A stretch of 64,000 nucleotides of DNA from JAJTFW01 sp046330075 (GTDB lineage: Bacteria; Bacteroidota; Bacteroidia; AKYH767-A; OLB10). The stretch spans positions 248,001-312,000 of the forward strand of contig JAXLTL010000001.1 in assembly GCA_046330075.1 (NCBI GenBank), given 5' to 3'. Below are positions 8,592-18,042 of the stretch, in pieces. The position numbers and the translations under genes were made by a program. The number at the start of each line of letters is the position of its first letter. The first letter of the stretch is position 1. Under the pieces are notes generated by a model. That model was not told the DNA's origin, did not search any database, and saw nothing but the letters and a program-made list of their open reading frames with translations.

Positions 8592-9820
8592 TTCTCCAGA
8601 TAGTCAAGGTCTTTACCATATGTTTCCGGCAGCGAAAGCGTTGAAAGGAGTGCCAGTGACCATACAAATATACCGGTTATCATTAAACTTTGAATCAGGT
8701 TGATGTGAAATGCATGCTCCAGCCAGATATGAAAGGGCACCAGTAAAGTGACTGCACCGCGCATGAAATTTGTTACGGTGGCTGTGATCAATACACGAAG
8801 ATTGGTTCCGAAATGTTCTGCGGTGGCAGTAACATATACGGACAAATAACCACATCCAAGCCCCATCAGATAGGAAGTGACATTGATAGGGACTGAGGCA
8901 TAGATTCTTGCAAAATGCCAAATGGTGGCCATCAGCGCAATGACCATGTAGGCGAGAATAATTTTCTTTCTGGATTTAAAGAGCTGACTGAGGATTCCGC
9001 TGCTGAGGTCTCCAGTTGTTATGCCGGCCTGAAACAGAATAAAGCAAATGCCAAGCTGCAGATTGGGTATGTTCTTTATTGCTGCAATCTCCGGAGATAA
9101 GGTAATGAGCAATCCTACACTATACCAGATTGGAATGCCCATCAGGATGCAGGCTACATAGGTGAACACTCGTTTTCTGGTCGAAAACAGCAACCTGAAG
9201 GATCCTCTGGGGATATTTTGGTTGTGCTGTTTTCTGAACATCGCCGGTTCAAGACTGCTCATTCGCAGCAACAGCAAAATCAGTCCGAGACATCCTGCTG
9301 CAAAAAAAGCAATTCTCCAGGGAATAATATTTCCGATTAATCCCGCGGTTACTGCACCCAATGCTCCCAGTGTTGCAACCATAATGGTTCCGTATCCGCG
9401 ATGTTCTATCGACATGCTTTCGCTGACCAGTGTTATGCCGGCGCCAAGTTCACCTGCCAGACCAACACCTGCAAAAAAACGGATGATAGCATACATCTGT
9501 ACATCCTGTACAAAGGCATTTGCGATATTGCTAAGCGAATACAGTAAAATGGATCCGAACAACACCGATACCCTGCCTTTTTTATCGCCAATGACGCCGC
9601 TGAGAATACCTCCCGTAATCATACCGGCCATTTGAATAGCCAGCAGCATTTCGCCGGAACGGGTGAGCGCTGTTGCAGAAAGCCCCAGCTCTTTTAGACT
9701 GGGAATTCGGTAGATATTGAACAGGAATAAATCAAAGGCGTCAACAAAAAATCCAAGACCGGCAGCAAAAACGGCCAGATTGAAGGGTGATTTTTTTAAT
9801 GGTGCAGCAGGAAGTGTCAT
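8588..9820 (-). CDS. Major facilitator superfamily transporter, metabolite:H+ symporter-like
   Basis: I choose the ATG at 9820 (410 residues, M-T-L-P-A-A-P), because the frame upstream only offers a TTG. The protein is strongly hydrophobic with about 12 membrane segments, an MFS loop 2-3 motif G-D-K-K-G-R and G-L-A-G-E-L-G-A-G near the middle of the first half, as in sugar-phosphate or metabolite:proton symporters. The half-repeat break is at the basic stretch around K-Q-H-N-Q-N. The substrate cannot be predicted. It heads the five-gene minus-strand operon and its TGA overlaps the next ATG. Confidence 0.85.
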   Translation of the reverse strand: MTLPAAPLKKSPFNLAVFAAGLGFFVDAFDLFLFNIYRIPSLKELGLSATALTRSGEMLLAIQMAGMITGGILSGVIGDKKGRVSVLFGSILLYSLSNIANAFVQDVQMYAIIRFFAGVGLAGELGAGITLVSESMSIEHRGYGTIMVATLGALGAVTAGLIGNIIPWRIAFFAAGCLGLILLLLRMSSLEPAMFRKQHNQNIPRGSFRLLFSTRKRVFTYVACILMGIPIWYSVGLLITLSPEIAAIKNIPNLQLGICFILFQAGITTGDLSSGILSQLFKSRKKIILAYMVIALMATIWHFARIYASVPINVTSYLMGLGCGYLSVYVTATAEHFGTNLRVLITATVTNFMRGAVTLLVPFHIWLEHAFHINLIQSLMITGIFVWSLALLSTLSLPETYGKDLDYLEK

Positions 9821-9966
9821 CTCCGGAGACTTGCGAATATACAAATTCAACGGACTCCTGAAAAAATGGTCATGTTTCTTTCAGATTGAAATTAGTACAA
9901 ATTGGAATTACTCCAGAGATGGTGTTGAAATGTCTGGTAACAGATTTGCCGTAAGTAAGGTGGTAT

Positions 9967-9994
9967 AAAAAAACGCAGGGCCTTTCGGCCCTGT
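9967..9994 (-). terminator. Terminator after the lipoprotein gene
   Basis: On the minus strand, a 7-bp stem (cagggcc / ggccctg) with a GAAA tetraloop is followed by a seven-T run. Confidence 0.85.
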
Positions 9995-9999
9995 ATCTG

Positions 10000-10548
10000 T
10001 TATTTGATGACTTCTCCTTCGAAGCCTACCGTCATTTCCACCTTTATCTGGAACGCATGATCAATGGCTGCATTCGTATGTCCGTTCAGTTCAAACTTTA
10101 TCTTGGTTTTCCCAAAATAATCGAGCAGTTCAATGTCGTTTACGTCGAGGCCCAATGAAGTGAGTGCACTGGCGGGAACAGGATCTTTCCCTGCAAATTT
10201 TATCAGTGTGCCATCGGTCGTCCGGCCGATTTTTGATTCCACTTTACTCACCAGATCGAAAGTGTACGGTGTGGAATTACTATCAATAATTGTAAGTGTT
10301 ACCGATTTTACCTTGATGGAATTGAGATTATCAATACTCACGCCATTATCAGCTACTAATCCTTGAATATCCGTTTCTATTTCTTCGGATGTAAATACGA
10401 TATCACCGGCTGTGGTGGTTGGCTGTACGGTAAATGTCGTTGCTACATAGTCATGAGAAAATGAAAATGCAGTAGGGTTCTTGGAACAGGAGTTGAAGAG
10501 CAGCAATACGGCAAATGCACTGAATGTGGTAAGAAGGCGGTTTTTCAT
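10000..10548 (-). CDS. Lipoprotein of unknown function
   Basis: The 182-residue product begins with a lipoprotein signal peptide ending L-L-L-F-N-S-C-S, so Cys21 would be lipidated and the protein placed in the periplasm or outer membrane. The rest is beta-rich with alternating Thr/Val/Ile stretches, without motifs I recognise; it resembles small Bacteroidota beta-sandwich lipoproteins. The gene has its own terminator and no obvious operon partner, since the next gene upstream ends 124 bases away. No function is proposed. Confidence 0.75.
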   Translation of the reverse strand: MKNRLLTTFSAFAVLLLFNSCSKNPTAFSFSHDYVATTFTVQPTTTAGDIVFTSEEIETDIQGLVADNGVSIDNLNSIKVKSVTLTIIDSNSTPYTFDLVSKVESKIGRTTDGTLIKFAGKDPVPASALTSLGLDVNDIELLDYFGKTKIKFELNGHTNAAIDHAFQIKVEMTVGFEGEVIK

Positions 10549-10672
10549 GATTCGATAAATATTTTAATGTTGAAAGATCGGCAATTGGTTGCTGATTTCC
10601 TAATTATTTTGAATGATTCCTCTCAGTGCACTTTCTCCGGCATGATTGCCGGTACTCCTGCCGGATGATATG

Positions 10673-13153
10673 TTAAGGTTTGCTGATAAGATTGGTGAAA
10701 AGACGAAATGCCCCTGTGTTTCCGGCCGGCAATTGACGGAAAAAGGAGAGCCCGGTATATACATATCTCCCTTTCCCGACTTCAGCAATAATCAGGCTGC
10801 CTCCCTGATCTGCTTCGCCTGCATCATGCATTTTAAGGAGATCGTGATAACTGCTGTCAGGATTGATAGCGAAATAAGTGCCTCTCTCCTGAATCCAGTT
10901 GGTAAAGTCGGCCTGCTGTATGTTGTTGGGGGATTTCAGTACCGGATATTCCGGTTCTGTTATACTTACCTCTGCGTTTTCGTCGGTTACCCTGTTTCTG
11001 CTGACGACAAAGGGAGCGGGAGCCATATATTTTACCGGAGGAAGATTGTTGTTGGTATTGTATTGTACCAGATAAATGCCACCCGCTCTGATATAGGACA
11101 TGAGTTTGTCATGATACAATGGTAGTGAAGCATCCGTGTTATATGCCCGTATACCGGCAATAACCGCATCATACGTTTGCAGATTCGTAGTTTCGAGGTC
11201 CTGTCCGCGGATTTCATCTACGCTAATTCCCAGTTGTCGCAACATGGCCGGGACCTCGTCACCTGCTCCTTTCAGATAGAGAATTTTGGATGCATTAATT
11301 TTAATGTCTGCAGCCCTCAATACGAGACTGACAGAAGGGAACCAGGTGATTTTCGGGATGTGCGGGTAGTTTATTTCCTTGACTGAGAGCAAGGGCAAAG
11401 GATCGTTTGAATTTACGATTTCATAGCTGAATTCAAGTTGGTTTTCAACGGCTGAAAGTGTTGTTGGGTTTACGGTGAAGGGAATAACCTGCAATGCATT
11501 ATTCCCTGTAAAATGAAGGAGTGTGTCTTTTAATCCGGCATTCCATTGCCCGGACAACTTGTTTTTTACCTTCAGCAGCATACTGCCACCTTGTTGTGCA
11601 TTCCACTGTAATTTGAGCGTATAGGATCGTGGCTTTGTTGAATTAAAAACAGAAAGGGTCTGGTTGAGGGTTGCAGTTACTTCGGGTGTAATGACCAGCG
11701 GTCGATACAGTTCCCCTTTTACCGGATCAGTGGTGTTGAATTGCACAGGAACATGGAGGATAAACCGGTGGTTATCGTTAAACACAGTAACAAAAATTTC
11801 AGTCGCAGGCTTGTTCCAGGGAGAACCAATTAGTTCTTTATCCCGGATGTTGAACATGCCTCCTGAACGGGATTGTGCTAACCAGTAGGGTTGAGTTATT
11901 TTGTTGATTGGGTGTAGTACGAGCGGTAATGTTATCAGTTCCCCGATTTGAAGGCGAATCAATGTATCACCGTCGATTAAACCGGAATCGGAAACTGCGA
12001 TAGAGAATCCATCGGCATTGCGGATGATGGTTCGCAAGGATGCATGAATAGTGTCTTGAACAGAGTATGATTCGTTTGCCGCTGTGATTGATATCCAGAG
12101 ACCCATACAATCTGCAATGATCTGATTTAACTCTTTTAATTTTCTGGACTTTATATCAGTTGGTGCAGGCCAGGCATTGAATAGCGTCTGAAGTTCAAGA
12201 AGTGATGACAAAGACTTTTCCGGTTGCCTGAAGTTGTAATTGCTGATGATGGATTGTAGGGCAGTTTGTACTGCAAGACCGGCATTTCCTTTCTGGTAGT
12301 CGGGTTGTGGGACATCAAAGAGATCTGCCTGTCCGGTATCCCCGGCGATCGGAATGAAATATTCCAGATCATGTCCTCTTTCTGCTGCTACACCAAATCC
12401 CTGACTCTTATGCTGTGACCGGCTTTCGGCAGCAATTTCTCCATACCCTTTTCCGATGAGCGGATTGAAAGCACCAATATCGATTTTTCGGGTGTTGGCG
12501 GGAAGTTCATTTTCATTGCCTTGTACAAAGGCGTTCCAGTAAATGGCTTTTGTTTTCCAACTGGAAAGCGGAATCGGAATTCCCGGAAACCGCATGGGGT
12601 CAGCTGCTGCAATGAATGCTTCCTTTGCCAGTATAGCGCTGGATGAGTGATGGCCATGTCCTGCACGCTGATCGGGTGGAAACCGGCAGATGATTATGTC
12701 AGGTTTGACGGTTCGGATAATCCGGACAATATCTTCCAGTACTTGTTCTTTTTCCCATATAGTAAGAGTTTCTTCCGGTCGTTTGGAGAATCCAAAGTCA
12801 AAGGCTGTGCTGAAAAATTGTTCACCTCCGTCAATGGCACGTGCAGCCATCAATTCACGGGTTCGGATGAGACCCAGGTCGACACCCAATTCGGATCCGA
12901 TGAGATTCTGTCCTCCATCACCTCTCGTGAGGGAAAGGTACACGGTTCTGAAATTTTTCTCCTGCGATAACCAGGTGATCAGTTGCGTATTTTCATCATC
13001 AGGGTGTGCAGCAATATACAAGACGGTAGTGTGCTCTTTCAATCGTTGTAACCGTTGAAAAATACTGGACGATGATTGTCCGATTACCTGGGTTGTTCCG
13101 AAACGAATGAAGAGTAGTAGTGTGACGAATAGTCTGATGTAGCGCATTTTCAT
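10673..13153 (-). CDS. Secreted multidomain PIG-L (LmbE) family deacetylase
   Basis: The 826-residue protein has an N-terminal signal peptide (T-L-L-L-F-I-R-F-G region) and a PIG-L deacetylase domain with the zinc site A-A-H-P-D-D-E (48-54) and a second ligand region A-G-H-G-H-H. PIG-L enzymes hydrolyse N-acetyl groups from glucosamine-containing compounds. The remaining ~500 residues contain beta-rich linker domains and a C-terminal glutamine-amidotransferase/ThuA-like region (I-L-Y-L-K-G-A-G-D-E-V-P ... A-V-I-A-G-I-R-A-Y-N). Bacteroidota carry such long versions, likely acting on glycans in the periplasm, but the substrate is unknown. A second ATG at 13147 is also possible. It is probably monocistronic. 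Confidence 0.85.
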   Translation of the reverse strand: MKMRYIRLFVTLLLFIRFGTTQVIGQSSSSIFQRLQRLKEHTTVLYIAAHPDDENTQLITWLSQEKNFRTVYLSLTRGDGGQNLIGSELGVDLGLIRTRELMAARAIDGGEQFFSTAFDFGFSKRPEETLTIWEKEQVLEDIVRIIRTVKPDIIICRFPPDQRAGHGHHSSSAILAKEAFIAAADPMRFPGIPIPLSSWKTKAIYWNAFVQGNENELPANTRKIDIGAFNPLIGKGYGEIAAESRSQHKSQGFGVAAERGHDLEYFIPIAGDTGQADLFDVPQPDYQKGNAGLAVQTALQSIISNYNFRQPEKSLSSLLELQTLFNAWPAPTDIKSRKLKELNQIIADCMGLWISITAANESYSVQDTIHASLRTIIRNADGFSIAVSDSGLIDGDTLIRLQIGELITLPLVLHPINKITQPYWLAQSRSGGMFNIRDKELIGSPWNKPATEIFVTVFNDNHRFILHVPVQFNTTDPVKGELYRPLVITPEVTATLNQTLSVFNSTKPRSYTLKLQWNAQQGGSMLLKVKNKLSGQWNAGLKDTLLHFTGNNALQVIPFTVNPTTLSAVENQLEFSYEIVNSNDPLPLLSVKEINYPHIPKITWFPSVSLVLRAADIKINASKILYLKGAGDEVPAMLRQLGISVDEIRGQDLETTNLQTYDAVIAGIRAYNTDASLPLYHDKLMSYIRAGGIYLVQYNTNNNLPPVKYMAPAPFVVSRNRVTDENAEVSITEPEYPVLKSPNNIQQADFTNWIQERGTYFAINPDSSYHDLLKMHDAGEADQGGSLIIAEVGKGRYVYTGLSFFRQLPAGNTGAFRLFTNLISKP

Positions 13154-13163
13154 ATTCAGTTTC

Positions 13164-13171
13164 CAAAGATA
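13164..13171 (-). promoter_or_regulatory. Candidate -7 box for the PIG-L gene
   Basis: The minus strand reads TATCTTTG (TAnnTTTG), with a TTG 23 nt upstream (13195-13197). Transcription would start only a few bases before the ATG. Confidence 0.4.
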
Positions 13172-13207
13172 TCATGATCTGCACAGAACTTATTCAATTC
13201 CTGAAAT

Positions 13208-13236
13208 GAAAAAGGCTGCCCTGTCGGACAGCCTTG
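13208..13236 (-). terminator. Terminator after the S74/T9SS gene
   Basis: On the minus strand, a 10-bp stem (aaggctgtcc / gggcagcctt, one G-U pair) with loop GACA is followed by T residues. Confidence 0.75.
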
Positions 13237-13259
13237 ATTTGAAAGGTTATTATTGTTGA

Positions 13260-14606
13260 TTATTTGCTGAGGAGCAGGGCTTTGGTGTCAACCAGTCTGC
13301 CATTCACATACAGTGAATACATGTACGAACCTGCCTGAAGTTCAGAAGCCTGAAGCTGTACCTGGCCTTTGCCTTTACCGGTAAGGTTCATGGTGCGTAC
13401 CACTTGTCCGTTGATAGAAGTGATCACCAGCTTAGCGTTGGTTGTATTTTCAGGAAGTGTGTAGTTGATCAGGGTTGAACCATTGAAGGGGTTCGGAGTG
13501 TTTTGCTCCAGTGAAGCACCTGATACATTCAGGGTTGACTTTTCTGCAGCAGCTGAACCTTCAATACGGCTGATACGCTGTTCAAGTGCAGCCAGTTGTT
13601 GCTGCAGGGCATTGATCATTTGATTTTTTGCTTCGATCATCACTTGTTGTTCCTGAATTGCTTTTGTCAGTACAGGAATCATAGCGTCGTAGTTCACTAC
13701 TTCTGCTTCTCCACCCTGAACCATGAGTTTTCCGGTTTTGAGATCTCTCTTTTCACCCAGTGTAGTTGAAGAAACAACGTTCGGGAAGAATTCTTTCAGG
13801 TTTTGTGCGATGAAACCAGTCTGGATGCCGGCAGGCATATGCATTGCAGGGAATTCATCTGTCTTGAAGTTGTAAGTTGCAGTTCTTACTTTCATCAGCT
13901 TCTCGATAACATTGTCGAGCGGAGCGATATTCTTTTTGTAACGCTCATCTGACAATTGGAAGAAGCGCATTCCAAATACGTTGCCGGAGAAGTAACCTGC
14001 GTAGTCACGTAAACCACCTACGGTTACTGTATCAAATGCATCACCCCAAACTCCGAAGTCGTTGTTTAATGCACCGTCTGAATATCCGTAAACACCGGCT
14101 CCGTAAGCACCACCGTTGGCAATACCTTCAGTACCTACAGGATATCCTGTTGTTCCAGTGTAGTATGATTCTCCATGGAGACCAACGAATCCGTATCCAT
14201 ATCCGCCAAAGTTGTTACCGTAGCCATAGATACCGGTAAGGTTACCATTACCTTCAACACCAATCCCGGTTGAATCTGTTGAGGTGGAAAGACCTTTTAC
14301 CGCTGATACATCGACTGTTCCGGCATACTTAACTGTACTGAGGATAACTGCGGCAGTATCATTGGCGTTACCTACAACATCAAGACGTGAAGCCGGAGTC
14401 TGGGTAGCAATACCAACACGACCGGTATTCGTAATGGTCATACGAACCTGATTGTTGGTTTTGATTTTTAAAGGCTTTGTGTCTGTAGTGCCAAGAAAAT
14501 TGGTAGACGTAGTGCCTGCATTACCGGTTAAAGACCAGTTCTGTGCATTTGCATCAGCAGATGCCATCAGTGCCGCTACTGAAAGTAGGAGGAGCGTTTT
14601 TTTCAT
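13260..14606 (-). CDS. Tail-fiber-like surface protein with S74 intramolecular chaperone and T9SS type A sorting domain
   Basis: The 448-residue protein starts with a signal peptide ending A-N-A-Q. A glycine/tyrosine-rich beta region (about 115-215) comes next. Then comes the S74 chaperone-of-endosialidase domain, where S-D-E-R-Y-K-K-N (219-226) contains the Ser/Lys pair used for self-cleavage in phage tailspikes. A coiled-coil stretch rich in Gln follows (A-I-Q-E-Q-Q-V-M-I, L-Q-Q-Q-L-A-A-L-E-Q). The last ~75 residues are a type A T9SS C-terminal domain (Q-N-T-P-N-P-F-N-G-S ... G-S-Y-M-Y-S-L-Y). It is therefore predicted to be exported across the outer membrane and attached or released. Whether self-cleavage happens is unknown. 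Confidence 0.87.
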   Translation of the reverse strand: MKKTLLLLSVAALMASADANAQNWSLTGNAGTTSTNFLGTTDTKPLKIKTNNQVRMTITNTGRVGIATQTPASRLDVVGNANDTAAVILSTVKYAGTVDVSAVKGLSTSTDSTGIGVEGNGNLTGIYGYGNNFGGYGYGFVGLHGESYYTGTTGYPVGTEGIANGGAYGAGVYGYSDGALNNDFGVWGDAFDTVTVGGLRDYAGYFSGNVFGMRFFQLSDERYKKNIAPLDNVIEKLMKVRTATYNFKTDEFPAMHMPAGIQTGFIAQNLKEFFPNVVSSTTLGEKRDLKTGKLMVQGGEAEVVNYDAMIPVLTKAIQEQQVMIEAKNQMINALQQQLAALEQRISRIEGSAAAEKSTLNVSGASLEQNTPNPFNGSTLINYTLPENTTNAKLVITSINGQVVRTMNLTGKGKGQVQLQASELQAGSYMYSLYVNGRLVDTKALLLSK

Positions 14607-14941
14607 TTTCTGTGATTTTAAGTTGAATTTTTGTCTAATTTATTGGCTGAGACAATACGATACAAATTTTTTACCCCACTTGTTGAAAATACTATTGAGT
14701 GGTTGACAGGGTGAAAAACCCTGATTGGGCAGATTCAGAATTTGTAAATTGTATTAAAATGGAGAGGTGTTTTATATTTAACTATAAATCAAATTGTTTT
14801 AGTTGAAATTAATTGTATTATTCGTATTTTTACAATTCCCTTCTTTTGTTTGAATAAGATTGCAAACAATAATAGGACAGATAAAGAGCAAATCTTCTTT
14901 ATTTGCAAAACGATACCGGAAAGTGACATTCGTTTAAGATC
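14607..14941. other. Intergenic region between divergent genes
   Basis: These 335 bases are AT-rich and lie between the S74/T9SS gene (minus) and the acyltransferase that opens the long plus-strand run, so promoters for both are expected. I see only imperfect -7 candidates (minus-strand AAAATTTG at 14663-14670; TTTATTTG in the plus direction near 14900) and no gene, repeat or RNA. Confidence 0.5.
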
Positions 14942-15859
14942 ATGAAAAACATTCCATCGATAGTATTGTATTACTGTATCATTTTGCCGGTTTCTAAATT
15001 GCCATTTGGCGCAATTTACAGGCTGTCGGATTTTCTATATTTTGTTTTGTTTCGGCTGCTGGGTTACAGAAAAGGTGTCATAGCAGGAAATGTGGATCGT
15101 TCATTCCCGGAGAAATCACAGGAAGAAAAAGACAAAATTGTTGCATTGTTTTACAGCCATTTCTGTGATATCATTGTAGAGAGCCTGAAAATATTTTCCA
15201 TTCGGAAGGAGGACGCTGAAAAGCGGATGGTCTTCAGGAACCCGGAGGTGGTGAACCGGTTTTTTGCAGAGGGCAGAAGCGTTATTCTGGCCGGAGGGCA
15301 TTATAATAACTGGGAGCTTTTCGCAGTTGCGGTGGATCAGGCTTTGTTACATCAGACAGTGGGATTGTATAAGCCGCTTACGAATAAGTATTTTGACGGC
15401 ATCATGCGCGAAACCCGTGGCAAATTCGGACTGAATTTGCTTTCAACTGCAATGGTTAAGAAGGAAATCGAACGTAGCAAGGAGCTGCCAACGGCTTTTA
15501 TTTTTGCCACGGATCAGTCGCCGGGAAATAAACACAATGCGTATTGGATGCAGTTTTTAAATCAGGAAACCGGCGTGTTGTTTGGTACGGAGAAATATGC
15601 AACCGATTATAATTATCCGGTTGTATACGGCTGTATAAATAAAGTTTCGCGAGGCCACTATGAAGTGGAGTTTGAATTGATCCATGATCAGCCGGCCGGA
15701 CTTCCCTACGGTTATATTACAGAGGCTCATACCCGGTTACTTGAGCGGGATATCAGACGTAAACCGGAATTCTGGCTCTGGAGTCACCGGCGCTGGAAAC
15801 ATCAACGTCCGGCAGATGTCCCCTTGCACAGTGGCGATCAGTTCGCACCTTTGTCGTAG
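14942..15859 (+). CDS. Lipid A/lysophospholipid acyltransferase family (LpxL/HtrB-like)
   Basis: The 305-residue inner-membrane protein has an N-terminal hydrophobic region (about 5-42) and the acyltransferase motif G-G-H-Y-N-N-W-E (His120 to Glu125), which supplies the catalytic His-Glu dyad. LpxL-type enzymes transfer acyl chains from acyl-ACP to lipid A precursors; Bacteroidota members may also act on other lipids. It is first in the long co-directional run, only 9 nt before moaA. It could share the transcript, although a -7 box overlapping its stop codon suggests moaA can also start on its own. Confidence 0.88.
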   Translation: MKNIPSIVLYYCIILPVSKLPFGAIYRLSDFLYFVLFRLLGYRKGVIAGNVDRSFPEKSQEEKDKIVALFYSHFCDIIVESLKIFSIRKEDAEKRMVFRNPEVVNRFFAEGRSVILAGGHYNNWELFAVAVDQALLHQTVGLYKPLTNKYFDGIMRETRGKFGLNLLSTAMVKKEIERSKELPTAFIFATDQSPGNKHNAYWMQFLNQETGVLFGTEKYATDYNYPVVYGCINKVSRGHYEVEFELIHDQPAGLPYGYITEAHTRLLERDIRRKPEFWLWSHRRWKHQRPADVPLHSGDQFAPLS

Positions 15860-15864
15860 CTTTG
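15857..15864 (+). promoter_or_regulatory. Candidate -7 box directly before moaA
   Basis: TAGCTTTG overlaps the TAG stop of the acyltransferase and sits 4 nt before the moaA ATG. Use of it would give a leaderless moaA message. No -33 TTG at normal spacing. Confidence 0.3.
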
Positions 15865-15868
15865 CCCT

Positions 15869-16852
15869 ATGCTGACTGATGCTTTTAACCGTGTTCATAA
15901 TTACCTGAGGATTTCCCTGACCGACAGGTGCAATTTCCGTTGCACGTATTGTCTGCCGGATGATTCACCCGGAGCATATCAGTGGATGAGCAACCTGATG
16001 ACGGCGGATGAAATTGTACAGATTGCCAAAGTCTTTACGGATCTGGGTGTTACTAAAATCCGCCTGACCGGAGGTGAGCCGTTGGTGCGTAAGGACGCCG
16101 GTGATATCATGTTGCGCCTTTCTGAACTGCCGGTAAAACTGACCCTCACCACGAATGGTGTAAGGGCCGATGAATTTCTGAGTGTGTTCAGAAAAGCAGG
16201 CATCCATTCCCTGAACGTAAGCCTGGATAGTCTGAATCGGGAGGTCTTTCGAAACATCACACAGCGCGATCAGTTCGATAGAGTTATTCAGAACATTCAC
16301 TTGCTATCTGAAGAAAGATTTCATCTGAAGCTGAACATGGTGGTGATGAAAGGAATCAATGAACAGGAAATCCCTGCATTTATCGCGTTGACGCGCGATA
16401 AAAATATCCATGTGCGCTTTATTGAATATATGCCTTTTGCGAAAAATCACTGGGAGAATGCGAAGGTAGTAGGTGAGACGGAGATACTTGATTGGGCAAA
16501 GCAATACGCTTCAATTGAAAAACTGAACGATGACCCTGGTACTACCGCAAGAGCCTGGAGAGCGGATGGACATGCCGGTACTTTTGCTATCATCTCTACA
16601 ATGACGCATCCTTTTTGCAGCTCTTGTAACCGTTTACGCCTGACCGCTGATGGTAAAATGAAAAACTGCCTTTTTTCTGCCGGAGAAACAGATTTGCTTT
16701 CCGCCTTGCGTCGCGGACATCCTGTTGAGCCGTTGATCAGACAGAATCTCATGATGAAGGCTGCTGCCAGAGGAGGTCAGATGGATCAACCCCTGGAATC
16801 ACTGGATCCTGAACTGATGAAAAACCGAAGCATGATCGCCATTGGAGGATGA
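15869..16852 (+). CDS. moaA: GTP 3',8-cyclase, molybdenum cofactor step 1
   Basis: This radical-SAM enzyme converts GTP to 3',8-cyclo-GTP at the start of molybdopterin synthesis. The 327 residues have the radical-SAM cluster Cys21/Cys25/Cys28 in D-R-C-N-F-R-C-T-Y-C, the GGEP motif (T-G-G-E-P-L), and the second 4Fe-4S cluster Cys250/Cys253/Cys267 in the P-F-C-S-S-C-N-R-L-R-L region. The C-terminal Gly-Gly, needed to activate the N-terminal cluster chemistry, is intact (I-A-I-G-G). The stop overlaps moeA by 4 nt. MoaA works with the MoaC half of the fusion protein at 27999. Confidence 0.97.
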   Translation: MLTDAFNRVHNYLRISLTDRCNFRCTYCLPDDSPGAYQWMSNLMTADEIVQIAKVFTDLGVTKIRLTGGEPLVRKDAGDIMLRLSELPVKLTLTTNGVRADEFLSVFRKAGIHSLNVSLDSLNREVFRNITQRDQFDRVIQNIHLLSEERFHLKLNMVVMKGINEQEIPAFIALTRDKNIHVRFIEYMPFAKNHWENAKVVGETEILDWAKQYASIEKLNDDPGTTARAWRADGHAGTFAIISTMTHPFCSSCNRLRLTADGKMKNCLFSAGETDLLSALRRGHPVEPLIRQNLMMKAAARGGQMDQPLESLDPELMKNRSMIAIGG

Positions 16853-18042
16853 AAGCACTGATTGGATTTGATGAAGGTCTGGCATTAGTGTTGAAACACT
16901 CCCTTCGCCCGAAAACGATTACGCTGGATTTGATGAAGTCCGCGGGAATGATGCTTGCCGGGAATTGCAAATCTCCGTCTGATTCTCCTCCGTTTGATCA
17001 GTCAGCAATGGACGGATATGCTTTCCGTTATAAAGACTATCTGCTAGGTAAGCCACTCGAAATGATCAACACCGTTAGAGCAGGGGATGGAAGTAGTTTC
17101 AGATGGAAGCAAGGTGCCTGTGTCCGCATTTTTACCGGGGCTCCGTTACCGCCAGGTGCTGACACCGTGGTGATGCAGGAAAAGGTGAGCGTAGCTGACC
17201 GCATGATACTTGTAAAGGATGCTGGAATAAAAAAAGGAGCCAATGTGCGCCGGAAAGCTTCTCATGTATGGAGTGGTAAGGTGATTGCGAAAACAGGCCT
17301 GAGACTCACCGCACCGGCAATTGCTTATCTGGCTTCCGCCGGTGTTGATGCAGTGAAGGTGTATGCTCCTTTAACTGTGGGTGTCATAGTGACGGGTGAT
17401 GAGTTGACCCCACCCGGGAAAAAACTTCCGGAAGGCCATGTGTATGAATGTAATTCCTATGCATTGAAAACAGCGGTTTCTGCTGTGATGCAGGGAACAA
17501 TTGTGAAAATATACAAAGTCAAAGATACCGCAGAAGCCACCCGAAAGGCGATTGATCGCGCACTCTCAGAAAACGATTGCGTGCTAATTACCGGCGGTGT
17601 ATCAGTGGGTGAATTTGATTTCGTATTACCGGCACTGAAAGCATCAGGTGTCAGGATGATATTTCATAAACTGCTGCAGAAACCTGGCAAACCGGTGTGT
17701 TTCGGAATGAAGGGTCAGAAGATGGTGTTTGGATTACCGGGTAATCCGGCATCCGTACTTTCCTGTTTCTATACTCTTGTTGTACCGGCGTGGATGAAAT
17801 CCTGTGGAGCAAGACCGGTTGAATATCTCCGTTTACCACTCAAGAATACACAGAGCAGTAAGCCCGGACTTACCCGCTTTCTGAAAGCAATGGTGACGGA
17901 TAACAGCGTTGCCATATTGCCTGATCAGGAAAGTTATAAGTTGAATTCCTTCGCGGTTGCCAATGCATTGGTGAAATTGCCGGAAGCTGTGTCCGAGGTG
18001 AAGTCCGGCGAATGGGTGGATGTAATCATGTTGCCGTTATAA
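16849..18042 (+). CDS. moeA: Molybdopterin molybdotransferase
   Basis: The 397-residue MoeA inserts molybdate into adenylylated molybdopterin. Domains appear in the usual order: a linker-containing N-terminal region with F-D-Q-S-A-M-D-G-Y-A-F near residues 45-55, the MogA-like molybdopterin-binding domain with G-V-I-V-T-G-D-E-L and L-I-T-G-G-V-S-V-G-E-F-D, then F-G-L-P-G-N-P-A-S and the C-terminal beta-barrel. It overlaps moaA by 4 nt, and the next gene starts immediately after its stop. Its partner MogA is the C-terminal half of the fusion at 27999. Confidence 0.96.
   Translation: MKALIGFDEGLALVLKHSLRPKTITLDLMKSAGMMLAGNCKSPSDSPPFDQSAMDGYAFRYKDYLLGKPLEMINTVRAGDGSSFRWKQGACVRIFTGAPLPPGADTVVMQEKVSVADRMILVKDAGIKKGANVRRKASHVWSGKVIAKTGLRLTAPAIAYLASAGVDAVKVYAPLTVGVIVTGDELTPPGKKLPEGHVYECNSYALKTAVSAVMQGTIVKIYKVKDTAEATRKAIDRALSENDCVLITGGVSVGEFDFVLPALKASGVRMIFHKLLQKPGKPVCFGMKGQKMVFGLPGNPASVLSCFYTLVVPAWMKSCGARPVEYLRLPLKNTQSSKPGLTRFLKAMVTDNSVAILPDQESYKLNSFAVANALVKLPEAVSEVKSGEWVDVIMLPL

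Noticed and set aside
14607..14941. Small RNA or tRNA gene in the AT-rich gap
   Set aside because: No cloverleaf, terminator or strong promoter pattern was visible.
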